The notes under the pieces: generated by a model | Told to the model about the DNA's origin: nothing | The model's database searches: none | The model's input: the letters and a program-made list of their open reading frames with translations, nothing else | Position numbers and translations under genes: made by a program | In this document: one piece after another, positions 1-6,967 of the stretch | How the letters are laid out: the number at the start of each line of letters is the position of its first letter | How positions within the stretch are numbered: position 1 is the stretch's first letter | NCBI GenBank assembly: GCA_023392205.1 | Contig: JAEVZN010000198.1 | Span: forward strand, 1-11,356 | DNA length: 11,356 nucleotides | Direction of reading: 5' to 3' | From: Pseudomonadota bacterium | GTDB lineage: Bacteria; Pseudomonadota; Alphaproteobacteria; Rhizobiales; Xanthobacteraceae

Positions 1-1
1 C

Positions 2-511
2 CCCCCCGCGGTCGGACCGATTTCCGGCACGCGCCGCCAGGACAGCATGTTACAGGGCAGGATATTCTCCTATGCGGACGCCCATCGCTACCGGCTGGGT
101 ACTCACTACGAAGCGCTGCCAGCCCACAGGCCACGATGCCCGGTGCATCACTATCATAAGGACGGGGCCATGCGTTTCTTCGACAACATGCCCTCCGGAC
201 GCCTATTACGAGCCGAACAGTTTCGGAGGCGCGCAGCAGGATGGAACGTTCATCGAACCTCCGCTCGATCTGCACGGTCTCGCTGCCCGCTTCGATCACC
301 GGGATGGAAATGACGATTTCGGCCAGCCACGTGCATTGTTCCTCCTCTTCGACGACGGGCAGAGGGGTCGGCTGTTCGCCAATATCGCGGCCGCGATGCG
401 CGGCGTCCTGCGCACATCACCGAACGACAGATGAAGCTCTTCACGCAGGTTCATCCGGAATTCGGAGATGGCGTCTGCGCGGCGCTGGACGTGATGGATC
501 CGCAATTTTGA
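2..511 (+). pseudogene. Monofunctional haem catalase, C-terminal part, frame-disrupted
   Basis: This is the 3' part of a catalase gene (H2O2 to water and oxygen); the 5' part lies outside the window. In frame 2, [18 protein letters not shown] and [18 protein letters not shown] match the catalase region with the haem-ligand Tyr neighbourhood and NADPH-binding part. Near 191-198 the reading moves to frame 3, giving [28 protein letters not shown] and LFANIAAAM. Near 404-408 it returns to frame 2, giving [20 protein letters not shown], with a TGA at 509-511. The shifts fit a loss of two bases and then one, a net in-frame loss of three. About 70 residues between them are misread as the sequence stands. 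Either the gene is decaying or the two indels are sequencing errors; the protein motifs are otherwise well kept. Family identity is secure; clade and symbol are not assigned. Confidence 0.85.
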
Positions 512-520
512 ACGCGCGCG

Positions 521-542
521 CGCCGGGCCATCACGCCCGGCG
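521..542. repeat. GC-rich hairpin just after the catalase stop
   Basis: Eight-base perfect arms, CGCCGGGC at 521-528 and GCCCGGCG at 535-542, flank a six-base loop. It begins ten bases after the catalase stop. No T-run follows directly, so on its own it is not a classical intrinsic terminator, but it could protect the 3' end of the transcript or help termination. Confidence 0.5.
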
Positions 543-559
543 GTCTCTTCGGTCTCACC

Positions 560-595
560 GGGACACTGGTTGATGAACCAATGCCCCTCCTTTTT
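560..595 (+). terminator. Probable intrinsic terminator of the catalase gene
   Basis: An imperfect hairpin pairs GGG 560-562 with CCC 585-587, CA 564-565 with TG 582-583, and TGGTT 567-571 with AACCA 576-580. The loop is GATG, and there are two internal mismatches. A T-rich tail (CC then TTTTT, then ATTTC) follows at 589-600. Position and strand fit the upstream catalase gene. The convergent hydrolase gene ends at 734, so the element may also serve that side weakly. Confidence 0.5.
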
Positions 596-733
596 ATTTC
601 TTCGCGCTTCGGGCGGGGTCTAGTCGACCGAAGTTTTGGGCAAATCCCGAGCGAATGGGTGACAATGGCATCCCCAGCAAGCAGTTCGGCTCCTGATTGT
701 TCACCATGCTGGCCGCCTGCAAGCCGGCTGTGT

Positions 734-1387
734 TCAGCCCGCCGCGCTCGGCACTGGCGTGTTGAGCAGCTGCTGCTCCCAGAGGAAGGCAATGCCACTG
801 CCGGCGGCATGCTGGATGACCACCTCGTTCAGCGGCCCGGCGGTCTTGGCCCGCGCCCAGTCGCGCTGCCATTCCGCCGCCAGCGCCATCCATGTGATCA
901 TGTTCACGCCCGCCGCGATCATACGCTGGATGGCGACTTCATGCGCCTCCGCCGAAACGGCCCCGGACGCATCGGTGACGACGGTCACGTCCCAGCCTTC
1001 GCCTGCCGCCTGGATCGCCGGCATCGCGACGCATACCTCTGTCCAGAGGCCGGCCAGGACCAGTTGCGTGCGGCCGGTCGCCTTGACCACGTCGACCACC
1101 TTCGGATCCTCCCAGGTGTTGATCAGCGTCCGGTCGATGATCTCCTGGCCGGGAAACACGTCGGTAATCTGGGGAAAGATGTGACCGCCACGATCAGCGA
1201 CCACGCTGGTCAGGATGGTGGGCACGCCGAAGACCTTCGCAACCTTTGCCAGCGCCGCCGAATTGTTGACCACGGTATGCGGATCGTGGCTGTTCAGGTT
1301 CGCCAGCTGATAGGGCTGGTGGTCTATCAGAACGACGACCGAATCTTCGGGGCGAAGAAGAGAACCCAAGCCGTTACGAAATGTCAT
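734..1387 (-). CDS. YcaC-like isochorismatase-family cysteine hydrolase
   Basis: A 217-residue protein, close to the length of E. coli YcaC. The family hydrolyses amide or ester bonds with a cysteine nucleophile, but YcaC-type members have no settled substrate. Visible marks are VVVLIDHQPY with the catalytic Asp at residue 22 and LAGLWTEVCVAMPAI with the nucleophile Cys at 119. The adjoining GWDVTVVTDASG strand and a conserved C-terminal FLWEQQLL also fit. The third catalytic position is less clear: the segment IDRTLINTWED carries Arg86 roughly where a Lys is common in the superfamily. The start is supported by AGGAGA a few bases before the ATG. It is divergently transcribed from the pirin gene across about 270 bases; such hydrolases and pirins are often neighbours in proteobacteria, which suggests a shared stress or redox role (inference). 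No signal peptide, so cytoplasmic. Confidence 0.88.
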   Translation of the reverse strand: MTFRNGLGSLLRPEDSVVVLIDHQPYQLANLNSHDPHTVVNNSAALAKVAKVFGVPTILTSVVADRGGHIFPQITDVFPGQEIIDRTLINTWEDPKVVDVVKATGRTQLVLAGLWTEVCVAMPAIQAAGEGWDVTVVTDASGAVSAEAHEVAIQRMIAAGVNMITWMALAAEWQRDWARAKTAGPLNEVVIQHAAGSGIAFLWEQQLLNTPVPSAAG

Positions 1388-1659
1388 CTGGATCTCCTAA
1401 TCTTGACGGCAATATTCGTCGGGTCCATGGAAGCTAGCGAACGCTCCCGATCGCTGCGGTGCAGAACCTGCCGTGCCGGTGCCGTTCTTGCTCCCTTTGA
1501 GGCTCGTTGCTGCGCGTAGACTTGAGTTCGTTCGGGTTCTTGGAGAGGGTGCCACTGAACTCGGCGATGCGCCGCCGGAAATGTGTGGCTGTCCACCTGT
1601 CGGGCGAGCGCAGCAAGTGACGATCGCCATCGGTGGTCCGAAGTGAGAGGATGACGCAC

Positions 1660-2595
1660 GTGAGTTGGAACCCAGCAATGGAACCGGGTTGTCCCGACGA
1701 GGTCGGCCCAGACGCGATCGAGACCCTGATAATCCCGCGTGCCCGCGACCTCGGTGGCTTCGAGGTCCGGCGCGCCTCGCCGGCGCCGAAGCGGCAGATG
1801 GTCGGGCCGTTTATCTTCTTCGACCAGGCCGGGCCGGCCGAATTGCTGACCGGCCAGGGTATCGACGTGCGTCCGCACCCGCATATCGGTCTCGGCACCG
1901 TCACGTATCTTTATCGCGGCGACTTCCATCACCGTGACAGCACCGGCGCCGATCAGATCATCAGCCCCGGCGCGCTGAACTGGATGGTTGCCGGCCGTGG
2001 CGTGACCCATTCGGAGCGCACCTCCGCCGCTGCCCGCAGCGGGCCGAACAGTCTGTTCGGGATTCAGACATGGCTGGCTCTGCCCGACAGCCATGAGGAC
2101 GTGGCGCCCACCTTCGAGCATCATGGCAAGAATTCGTTGCCGATGATCGAGGATCATGGCGTATCGGTGCGGCTTATCCTCGGAAACGCCTACGGCAAAG
2201 TCGCGCCCGCGGCGATGCCATCCGAGACCTTCTACGCCGATGTGAATCTTGAACCGGGAAGCCGGCTGCCGATGCCGGATGATCACGAGGACCGTGGCAT
2301 CTACATCGTCGAGGGTTCGATCTCCGTCGCCGGCCAGGACTTCGGGGCCGGCCGGATGATGGTCTTCCGTCCCGGCGACAGAATCACGGTTGCGGCGGGC
2401 AGCCAGGGCGCGCGGCTGATGATCCTCGGCGGAGCGACGTTCAACGGACCGCGTTACCTCTGGTGGAACTTTGTCGCCTCGTCGGAGGAGCGCATCGAAG
2501 CCGCCAAGGCCGAATGGCGTGCTGCGAACTGGGGCAAAGGCCGCTTCGACCTCCCTGCTGATGATCGCGACGAACACATTCCCTTGCCGGATTGA
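1660..2595 (+). CDS. Pirin family protein (cupin fold)
   Basis: Pirins are two-domain cupin proteins. Some are quercetin dioxygenases or redox-sensitive cofactors, and most bacterial members are uncharacterised. The N-terminal cupin shows the metal-site segment VRPHPHIGLGTVTYLY, then GALNWMVAGRGVTHSERT, which supply the His/His/His/Glu ligands typical of the family. The C-terminal domain has DDHEDRGIYIVEGS and FRPGDRITVAAGS. The frame is open from GTG 1633, with an ATG at 1651. I prefer GTG 1660 (VSWNPAMEPGCPDE) because the only purine-rich site, GAGAGG at 1645-1650, lies nine bases before it and homologues tend to begin MSW-like. That gives 311 residues. A ten-base palindrome, CCAGCGCTGG at 2596-2605, abuts the stop. 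Function beyond the family is not claimed. Confidence 0.92.
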   Translation: MSWNPAMEPGCPDEVGPDAIETLIIPRARDLGGFEVRRASPAPKRQMVGPFIFFDQAGPAELLTGQGIDVRPHPHIGLGTVTYLYRGDFHHRDSTGADQIISPGALNWMVAGRGVTHSERTSAAARSGPNSLFGIQTWLALPDSHEDVAPTFEHHGKNSLPMIEDHGVSVRLILGNAYGKVAPAAMPSETFYADVNLEPGSRLPMPDDHEDRGIYIVEGSISVAGQDFGAGRMMVFRPGDRITVAAGSQGARLMILGGATFNGPRYLWWNFVASSEERIEAAKAEWRAANWGKGRFDLPADDRDEHIPLPD

Positions 2596-2605
2596 CCAGC
2601 GCTGG
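2596..2605. repeat. 10-bp palindrome after the pirin stop
   Basis: CCAGCGCTGG is a perfect palindrome starting at the base after the pirin TGA. There is no loop or T-run, so it is a poor terminator and may be chance. It is recorded because it is the only structure in the gap before the DUF5996 gene. Confidence 0.3.
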
Positions 2606-2692
2606 CGCGACGATTGCTAGGACGCAACGCGGGCGACCCAATACTGGATGACGGCTCTCGCGCGAGGCAGATGCTGGATGGAGAAAAGCACA

Positions 2693-3946
2693 ATGAGCAA
2701 CACGTGGCCCCGCCTCGATTATCTCAGCTGGCGTGAGACCTGCTCGGCGCTACATCTTTACTTGCAGATCGCCGGCAAGTACCGGCTCGCGCATTCGCCC
2801 TGGCTCAACCATTCCTGGAACGCGACATTTTACGTCACACCGCGCGGCCTGACCTCCTCGCCGATTCCAGACGGTCCGGGCATCGAGATTATGTTCGATC
2901 TTCACGACCATATGGTCGTCGGCACCTGCGGCAACGGTCGCAAGGCGTCGTTCGCGCTTGGGCCGACCACCGTCGCCGCGTTCCGCGAAAACTTCGTGCA
3001 ACTGATCTCCGACCTCGGCGGTACGCCGACCTTCAGCGACAATCCGAACGAGGTGCCCAATCCCGTTCCGTTCAGCGAGGACTATCGCGACCGGCCCTAC
3101 GACGGGGATGCCGTGCAGCGCTACCACCAGGCCCTGGTGGCAATCGACCGCGTCTTTAACAGATTCAGGACCTCCTTTCTCGGCAAGTCCAGCCCCGTAC
3201 ACCTGTTCTGGGGGGCGCTGGATCTTGCGGTCACCCGCTTCTCGGGTCGGCGCGCGCCGCTCCACCCGGCCGGGATCCCGGCTTTGCCGGACGATGTGGC
3301 GCAGGAAGCCTACGATCGCGAAGTCTCGTCGGCGGGCTTCTGGCCAGGCGGCAATGGCATCGACTATCCCGCCTTCTACGCCTACGCCTACCCGGCACCG
3401 AACGGCTATCGAAGCGCGCCGGTCCGGCCCGATGCGGCGTTCTGGAGCGACAGCCTTTCGGAATTCATGCTGCCCTACGATGCCGTGCAGTCCGACGCCG
3501 ACGCCGATGCAGCGTTGATGGCGTTTCTCGTGTCGACCTACGAAGCCGCTGCGGACCTCGGAGCATGGGACCGCGATCTACTCGAATGTTCGCCGGGACA
3601 GCCGCGCAAGGTGCGCTCGCCGGATGCCGAACGGCCGAAGGAATTACCCGATGCCGTCGATGGCACCGTCGAGCGGGAAGATGGCGCGTCGAAGGGACGT
3701 TACCGGCTGGTCGTCGACGGCGTCGAGGCCGAGATGACCTACAGCCGCGCCGGCGATAAACTGATCATCATCGACCATACGGAAGTCCCGGCGGCGTTAC
3801 GTGGCCGCAAGGTCGGAGAGCGGCTGGTGCGACAGGCGATCGAGGATGCAAGACGCGATGGCGTCGCCATCATGCCGCTCTGCCCGTTTGCAAAAGCGCA
3901 GATCGACCGACATCCGGAATGGCAGGACGTGTTGCGTCAGTCATAG
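2693..3946 (+). CDS. DUF5996 protein fused to a YjdJ-type GNAT acetyltransferase domain
   Basis: A 417-residue two-part protein. Residues 1 to about 297 match the DUF5996 family: the opening WPRLDYLSWRETCSALHLY, then SWNATFYVTPRGL, SSPVHLFWGALDLAVTRFSG and EVSSAGFWPGG, and later FMLPYDAV and STYEAAADL. No biochemical role is known to me for this domain. A charged linker (about 298-332) leads to a compact GNAT domain (about 333-413). That domain has IDHTEVPAALRGRKVGERLV, where R-G-x-x-x-G is the acetyl-CoA loop, followed by IMPLCPFA and HPEW as in the small YjdJ-like acetyltransferases. The frame is open from 2648, but GGAG at 2680-2683 lies nine bases before ATG 2693, and the DUF5996 homology begins there. 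It is on the same strand as pirin, 97 bases downstream. Both domains look intact. Cytoplasmic. Confidence 0.88.
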   Translation: MSNTWPRLDYLSWRETCSALHLYLQIAGKYRLAHSPWLNHSWNATFYVTPRGLTSSPIPDGPGIEIMFDLHDHMVVGTCGNGRKASFALGPTTVAAFRENFVQLISDLGGTPTFSDNPNEVPNPVPFSEDYRDRPYDGDAVQRYHQALVAIDRVFNRFRTSFLGKSSPVHLFWGALDLAVTRFSGRRAPLHPAGIPALPDDVAQEAYDREVSSAGFWPGGNGIDYPAFYAYAYPAPNGYRSAPVRPDAAFWSDSLSEFMLPYDAVQSDADADAALMAFLVSTYEAAADLGAWDRDLLECSPGQPRKVRSPDAERPKELPDAVDGTVEREDGASKGRYRLVVDGVEAEMTYSRAGDKLIIIDHTEVPAALRGRKVGERLVRQAIEDARRDGVAIMPLCPFAKAQIDRHPEWQDVLRQS

Positions 3947-3994
3947 GGCCTGACGACGCCCGAAGGTCGGCACAGTTTGGATCGGCAACCTTAG

Positions 3995-4066
3995 GAGGAA
4001 TTTTCCAAAGGGCATAGCTATGCCTATCGGAATATTCACGTCCTGCTGCGGAGTGAGACCTTACAT
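3995..4066 (+). pseudogene. Possible IS3-family transposase relic
   Basis: The plus frame starting at 3995 reads EEFSKGHSYAYRNIHVLLRS, then E. It resembles the conserved block of IS3-family OrfB transposases, of the form Y-G-Y-R-R-I-H-V-L-L-R-R-E, just before the DDE core. No DDE residues, partner OrfA or terminal repeats can be seen. Downstream codons stay open to about 4200 but do not look like transposase. The match is short and could be chance. If real, it marks an old insertion between the DUF5996 gene and the catabolic locus. Confidence 0.3.
4011..4024. repeat. 14-bp perfect palindrome GGCATAGCTATGCC
   Basis: A self-complementary 14-mer in the 281-base junction between two convergent genes. 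It overlaps the transposase-like stretch. There is no T-run, so it is not an obvious terminator. It could be a protein-binding dyad, a recombination remnant, or part of the former coding sequence. The rest of 3947-4227 shows no convincing gene or RNA. Confidence 0.5.
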
Positions 4067-4227
4067 CAGGCGCGGGATCATTCCCAATACATCGAATGCG
4101 AGTGGGCCGGGGAACCTTACGCGCCAGCTAATGACGGCGCCCAAGTTATTGGCCAACTAGCCTCCGAAAACCTACAGCCTGCCGCAGTGTCGCAGTCGAC
4201 AAGGCTATCGACCATCCCGCACCACGC

Positions 4228-5142
4228 CTATGCGGCGTTCACGGGGCGCTCAGGCAGTGCAATGCCGCCGGCCTTTCGCTTCGGCAGGGCAAGCATGATG
4301 AGCACGAATACACCGGTCACCAGCTTCAGGTCAGAGGGATGCAAGCCCAGCGCGAGCCCTGCGGAGATTACTTGATAATAGACGACCGAGCCTACGAATG
4401 GTGCAAGCACCTGACGGAAAATGCTGGTGCGACCGACCACGGCCTCCCCAATGATCAACGCGGCCAGCGCATTGATCAGAATGCCAAAACCCATCTGCAC
4501 GTCAGCATAGCCCTGCACCTGCGCAACGGAAGCCCCGGCAAAGGCCGTCAGTCCGTTGGCTGCGCCGACGCCTGCGATAGTGATGGCCCAGGTGCTGATG
4601 CCCTGCGCGCGCGCCATCGCTTCGTTTGCGCCTGTTGCCCGCACCGCAAGCCCGAGGTCAGTGCTCAGGAACCAGTAAAGAAATCCAACAAGAACACTTG
4701 CAACTAGAAGCCAGAACACGATCTGAACGGGAACATTGAGAGTGAAACCCGCATAGATGCCGTCGAAAAACGACGGCGCGGTGAAAAGCGGAATGTTGGA
4801 CTTGCCCATAATTCGCAAGTTCACGCTCCACAGGATCGTAATCATGAGGATGCCGGCGAGGAGCGTGTTGATCTTGAATTTCAAGTGAATGAAGGCAGTT
4901 GCACAACCCGCGAGTATACCGGCGGCAATGGCGATGATCATTGATAGTACTGGCGCGATGCCGGCTACGAGAAGAGCGGCACACAGACAACCGCCGAGCG
5001 GAAAGGAACCTTCGCACGTCAGGTCCGGAAAGCTCAGCAGCCTGAACGGAATCATGATCCCAAGCGCAACGAACCCGTAGAGCAGGCTTTGGGCGAGCGT
5101 AACAGGTACCAAATTAATAAAGCTGCCGAAGACGTCCAGCAT
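4228..5142 (-). CDS. ABC importer permease, LivH/RbsC-type (BPD_transp_2)
   Basis: A 304-residue, strongly hydrophobic inner-membrane protein with about eight or nine transmembrane stretches, for example near residues 12-36, 48-85, 91-112, 132-158, 175-197, 208-225 and 250-290. MIPFRLLSFPDLTCEGSFPL near the N-terminus is typical of the permeases paired with TrpX-like binding proteins. GVGAANGLTAFAGASVAQVQ forms the loop expected to contact the ATPase. The ATG lies one base after the ATPase stop (TGA-C-ATG), so translation is probably coupled. It is the last gene of the minus-strand operon. Only one permease gene is present, so the channel is presumably a homodimer (inference). Substrate is not readable from sequence. 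Confidence 0.9.
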   Translation of the reverse strand: MLDVFGSFINLVPVTLAQSLLYGFVALGIMIPFRLLSFPDLTCEGSFPLGGCLCAALLVAGIAPVLSMIIAIAAGILAGCATAFIHLKFKINTLLAGILMITILWSVNLRIMGKSNIPLFTAPSFFDGIYAGFTLNVPVQIVFWLLVASVLVGFLYWFLSTDLGLAVRATGANEAMARAQGISTWAITIAGVGAANGLTAFAGASVAQVQGYADVQMGFGILINALAALIIGEAVVGRTSIFRQVLAPFVGSVVYYQVISAGLALGLHPSDLKLVTGVFVLIMLALPKRKAGGIALPERPVNAA

Positions 5143-5143
5143 G

Positions 5144-5965
5144 TCAGCGGACCAGCAGGACTTTATCGTCGGCGGTCTGGAACCGCTGAACGAGCGCGCT
5201 CACGGTAAGCCCCTCTTTCTCGAGTCCCGATGCTTCGAAAGCGACCGTACCATCATGCATCATGACCAGACGGTTTCCGTGATCGATGGCATGCTGCATG
5301 TTGTGCGTTACCATCAAAGTAGTGATTCCTCTTTTCTGCACGGCATTGAACGTTGCCGTCATCACCGCCTCGGCGGTCCGCGGATCGAGTGCCGCGCAAT
5401 GCTCGTCGAGAATCAGAATTCTGGGCTTAAGAAGGCAGGCCATAGTTAGTGAAAGTGCCTGCCTCTGACCGCCCGATAGCAGATCGACACGCGTCTCCAG
5501 ACGATTTTCAAGACCGAGACCCAGAGGCGCGAGAGCGTCGCGGAACAGCTTTCGTCGATCCGATGTCACGGCCTTGCCAAGATAGCGGCTTTGGCCCCGC
5601 TTGTAGGCGATTGCGAGGTTCTCCTCGACCGTGAGTCCAGGAGCAGTGCCGCGCGACGGATCCTGAAAAACGCGCGCCACAAGGGCGGCACGCTGATGGA
5701 CCGGAACATCGGTCACAGCTTGGCCTGCGATGGAGATCGAGCCGCTGTCAACGGGCACGTCGCCCGCGACGGCGCCCAGGAGCGTACTCTTTCCCGCCCC
5801 GTTGCTCCCGATAATGACAGCGAAGTCCCCTTCGCCAAGCGCGAGAGTCACGCCATTGAGGGCACGCCTCTCGGTCGGCGTGCCCGGATGGAAAATTTTC
5901 GAAACGTCCGCGATCGCAAGCGCGGGAGTGACGCCAGAGACTATTTCACCAGGCATTTCGGGCAA
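5144..5965 (-). CDS. ABC importer ATP-binding protein
   Basis: A 273-residue nucleotide-binding subunit that powers the importer at the cytoplasmic face. Walker A is GSNGAGKST (53-61), the Q-loop Gln is about 101 (ARVFQDPSRGTAPGLTVEEN), and the signature is LSGGQ (163-167). Walker B is ILILDE with Glu188, followed by the D-loop, and the switch His is 221 (VTHNMQHA). All catalytic elements are present. RVFQDPSRGTAPGLTVEENL is characteristic of the ATPases that go with TrpX-type binding proteins. The reading frame overlaps the 3' end of the binding-protein gene by 25 bases from ATG 5965, or by 16 from ATG 5956. No clear ribosome site separates the two starts; overlap suggests coupled translation. 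Gene order binding protein, ATPase, permease. Confidence 0.95.
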   Translation of the reverse strand: MPEMPGEIVSGVTPALAIADVSKIFHPGTPTERRALNGVTLALGEGDFAVIIGSNGAGKSTLLGAVAGDVPVDSGSISIAGQAVTDVPVHQRAALVARVFQDPSRGTAPGLTVEENLAIAYKRGQSRYLGKAVTSDRRKLFRDALAPLGLGLENRLETRVDLLSGGQRQALSLTMACLLKPRILILDEHCAALDPRTAEAVMTATFNAVQKRGITTLMVTHNMQHAIDHGNRLVMMHDGTVAFEASGLEKEGLTVSALVQRFQTADDKVLLVR

Positions 5966-6912
5966 TTGGCGTACGCATCGGGAAGCTTGATCTTCAGCTT
6001 TTCGAGTTGCTGCTGGCTGATCACCACCGAATGCTCCTCCGGGGTCGGCAATGTCGGTTTGATGGCGGTGACTTTCTCGCCCTTGAACAGGCGGTCCACC
6101 ATGGTAGCCGCGGTCGCTCCGATTGCCGGGAAGTCGACTGAATAGGATGCGAGCATCTCGTGCTTCAGAACCGGCGCCGGCAAACCGTTGAAGGCGGGGA
6201 TCCCGAGGCGGCTCGCAATAGCGCCGATCTGCGCGGTTGCGGGCTGGAACAGATTAGATGGGAAAACATAGATCGCGTCGACCTTCCCGGCAAATGTCTG
6301 AATGCGCTGCGGGATGTCGTTGGTGTTGTCCACGCTGGTCAGGACCAGCTCCATGCCGTATTTTGGAGCAGCTGCGACCAGCTTCTCGCGCAATGCGTTG
6401 TCGGCATCGTCGCCGGGGTTGAACGGTACGCCAATGCGCTTGGCGTTAGGCAACATCTCCTTGATGAACCTCAGCGTGCCATCCATATCGACCAGGTTGG
6501 CCGCACCGGTCATGTTAGGGCCGGTCTTGTCCCAGGCAGGAATGACACCGGCAACGACCGGATCCTGAATCGCAGCGAAAACCACGGGCGTCGCCGGATC
6601 GGTGAAGACGCGTACTGCCGACTGCGTCACTGGGGTCGTTATCGTTACGACCACATCCGGCTTGTCGGCTGAAATTTTGGTCAACATCTGAGGGATCAGG
6701 TTACGCTCCCAGTTCACATGGGTAAACGTAATGTTTGTATCCTTCCCTTCGGCATAACCAAGCTCCTTCATCTTGGCCTTGAAGCCGTCGACGACACCCT
6801 GCAAGGCGGGATGCTCACCAAAGCTCGCTATGGCGATGCTCTTGGTTTGTGCGTAGCCCGGGCTCGCTGCCGCAAAGAGCGCCATCGTTGCCGCCAGGAT
6901 TACTGTCTTCAT
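5941..6912 (-). CDS. ABC importer periplasmic substrate-binding protein, TrpX-like (PF04392-type)
   Basis: A 323-residue protein with a clear signal peptide: Lys2, hydrophobic 3-16, and likely signal peptidase I cleavage after GYA at residue 21. The mature fold is that of the ABC_sub_bind family: KSIAIASFGEHPALQGVVDG opens lobe 1, then PDVVVTITTPVTQSAV, TPVVFAAIQDPVVAGVIP, AKRIGVPFNPGDDADN and VDAIYVFPSNLF. Family members include TrpX, linked to tryptophan uptake in Gram-positives; others have unknown ligands, so aromatic or heteroaromatic ligands are only a suggestion here. The C-terminus has an unusual CPKC (317-320) that could form a periplasmic disulfide. AAGGAG lies seven bases before the ATG. 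The gene lies 55 bases after the alpha/beta hydrolase on the same strand. Confidence 0.92.
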   Translation of the reverse strand: MKTVILAATMALFAAASPGYAQTKSIAIASFGEHPALQGVVDGFKAKMKELGYAEGKDTNITFTHVNWERNLIPQMLTKISADKPDVVVTITTPVTQSAVRVFTDPATPVVFAAIQDPVVAGVIPAWDKTGPNMTGAANLVDMDGTLRFIKEMLPNAKRIGVPFNPGDDADNALREKLVAAAPKYGMELVLTSVDNTNDIPQRIQTFAGKVDAIYVFPSNLFQPATAQIGAIASRLGIPAFNGLPAPVLKHEMLASYSVDFPAIGATAATMVDRLFKGEKVTAIKPTLPTPEEHSVVISQQQLEKLKIKLPDAYANCPKCLVK

Positions 6913-6931
6913 AGCGAACTCCTTGATGCCC

Positions 6932-6949
6932 GGTCTCTTGAATGAGACC
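6932..6949. repeat. Hairpin in the hydrolase / binding-protein gap
   Basis: A perfect inverted repeat, GGTCTC at 6932-6937 and GAGACC at 6944-6949, with a six-base spacer. It lies in the 55-base gap upstream of the binding-protein gene and just before its ribosome site. No T-run follows on either strand. It could be an RNA stem that tunes the ratio of hydrolase to binding-protein mRNA, a common need because binding proteins are made in excess, or an operator. Confidence 0.45.
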
Positions 6950-6967
6950 CTGCGTGAGTGATGTTGT

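Noticed and set aside
734..1387. The isochorismatase-family hydrolase as the missing maleamate amidase (NicF role) of the NicX-like locus
   Set aside because: NicF belongs to the same superfamily, but this protein looks YcaC-like, pairs with pirin, and is separated from the locus by two unrelated genes and a junction.
581..1519. A 312-codon plus-strand frame over the YcaC-like gene
   Set aside because: It has no known motifs and mirrors the well-supported minus-strand hydrolase; length alone is expected in GC-rich sequence.
1388..1659. A promoter or small gene in the divergent hydrolase/pirin gap
   Set aside because: No convincing -35/-10 pair, operator dyad or supported small coding frame could be identified, although promoters for both genes must be near.
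1384..2577. A 397-codon open frame on the minus strand opposite the pirin gene
   Set aside because: It is the shadow of the pirin gene in GC-rich DNA. It lacks recognisable domains, is rich in Arg, Ala and His, and the plus-strand pirin motifs are unambiguous.
4020..4160. A 46-codon plus frame starting at the palindrome (MPIGIFTSCCGV...)
   Set aside because: AGGAGG at 3993-3998 is too far (about 21 bases) to serve this ATG, the product has no recognisable family, and a competing frame gives the transposase-like match.
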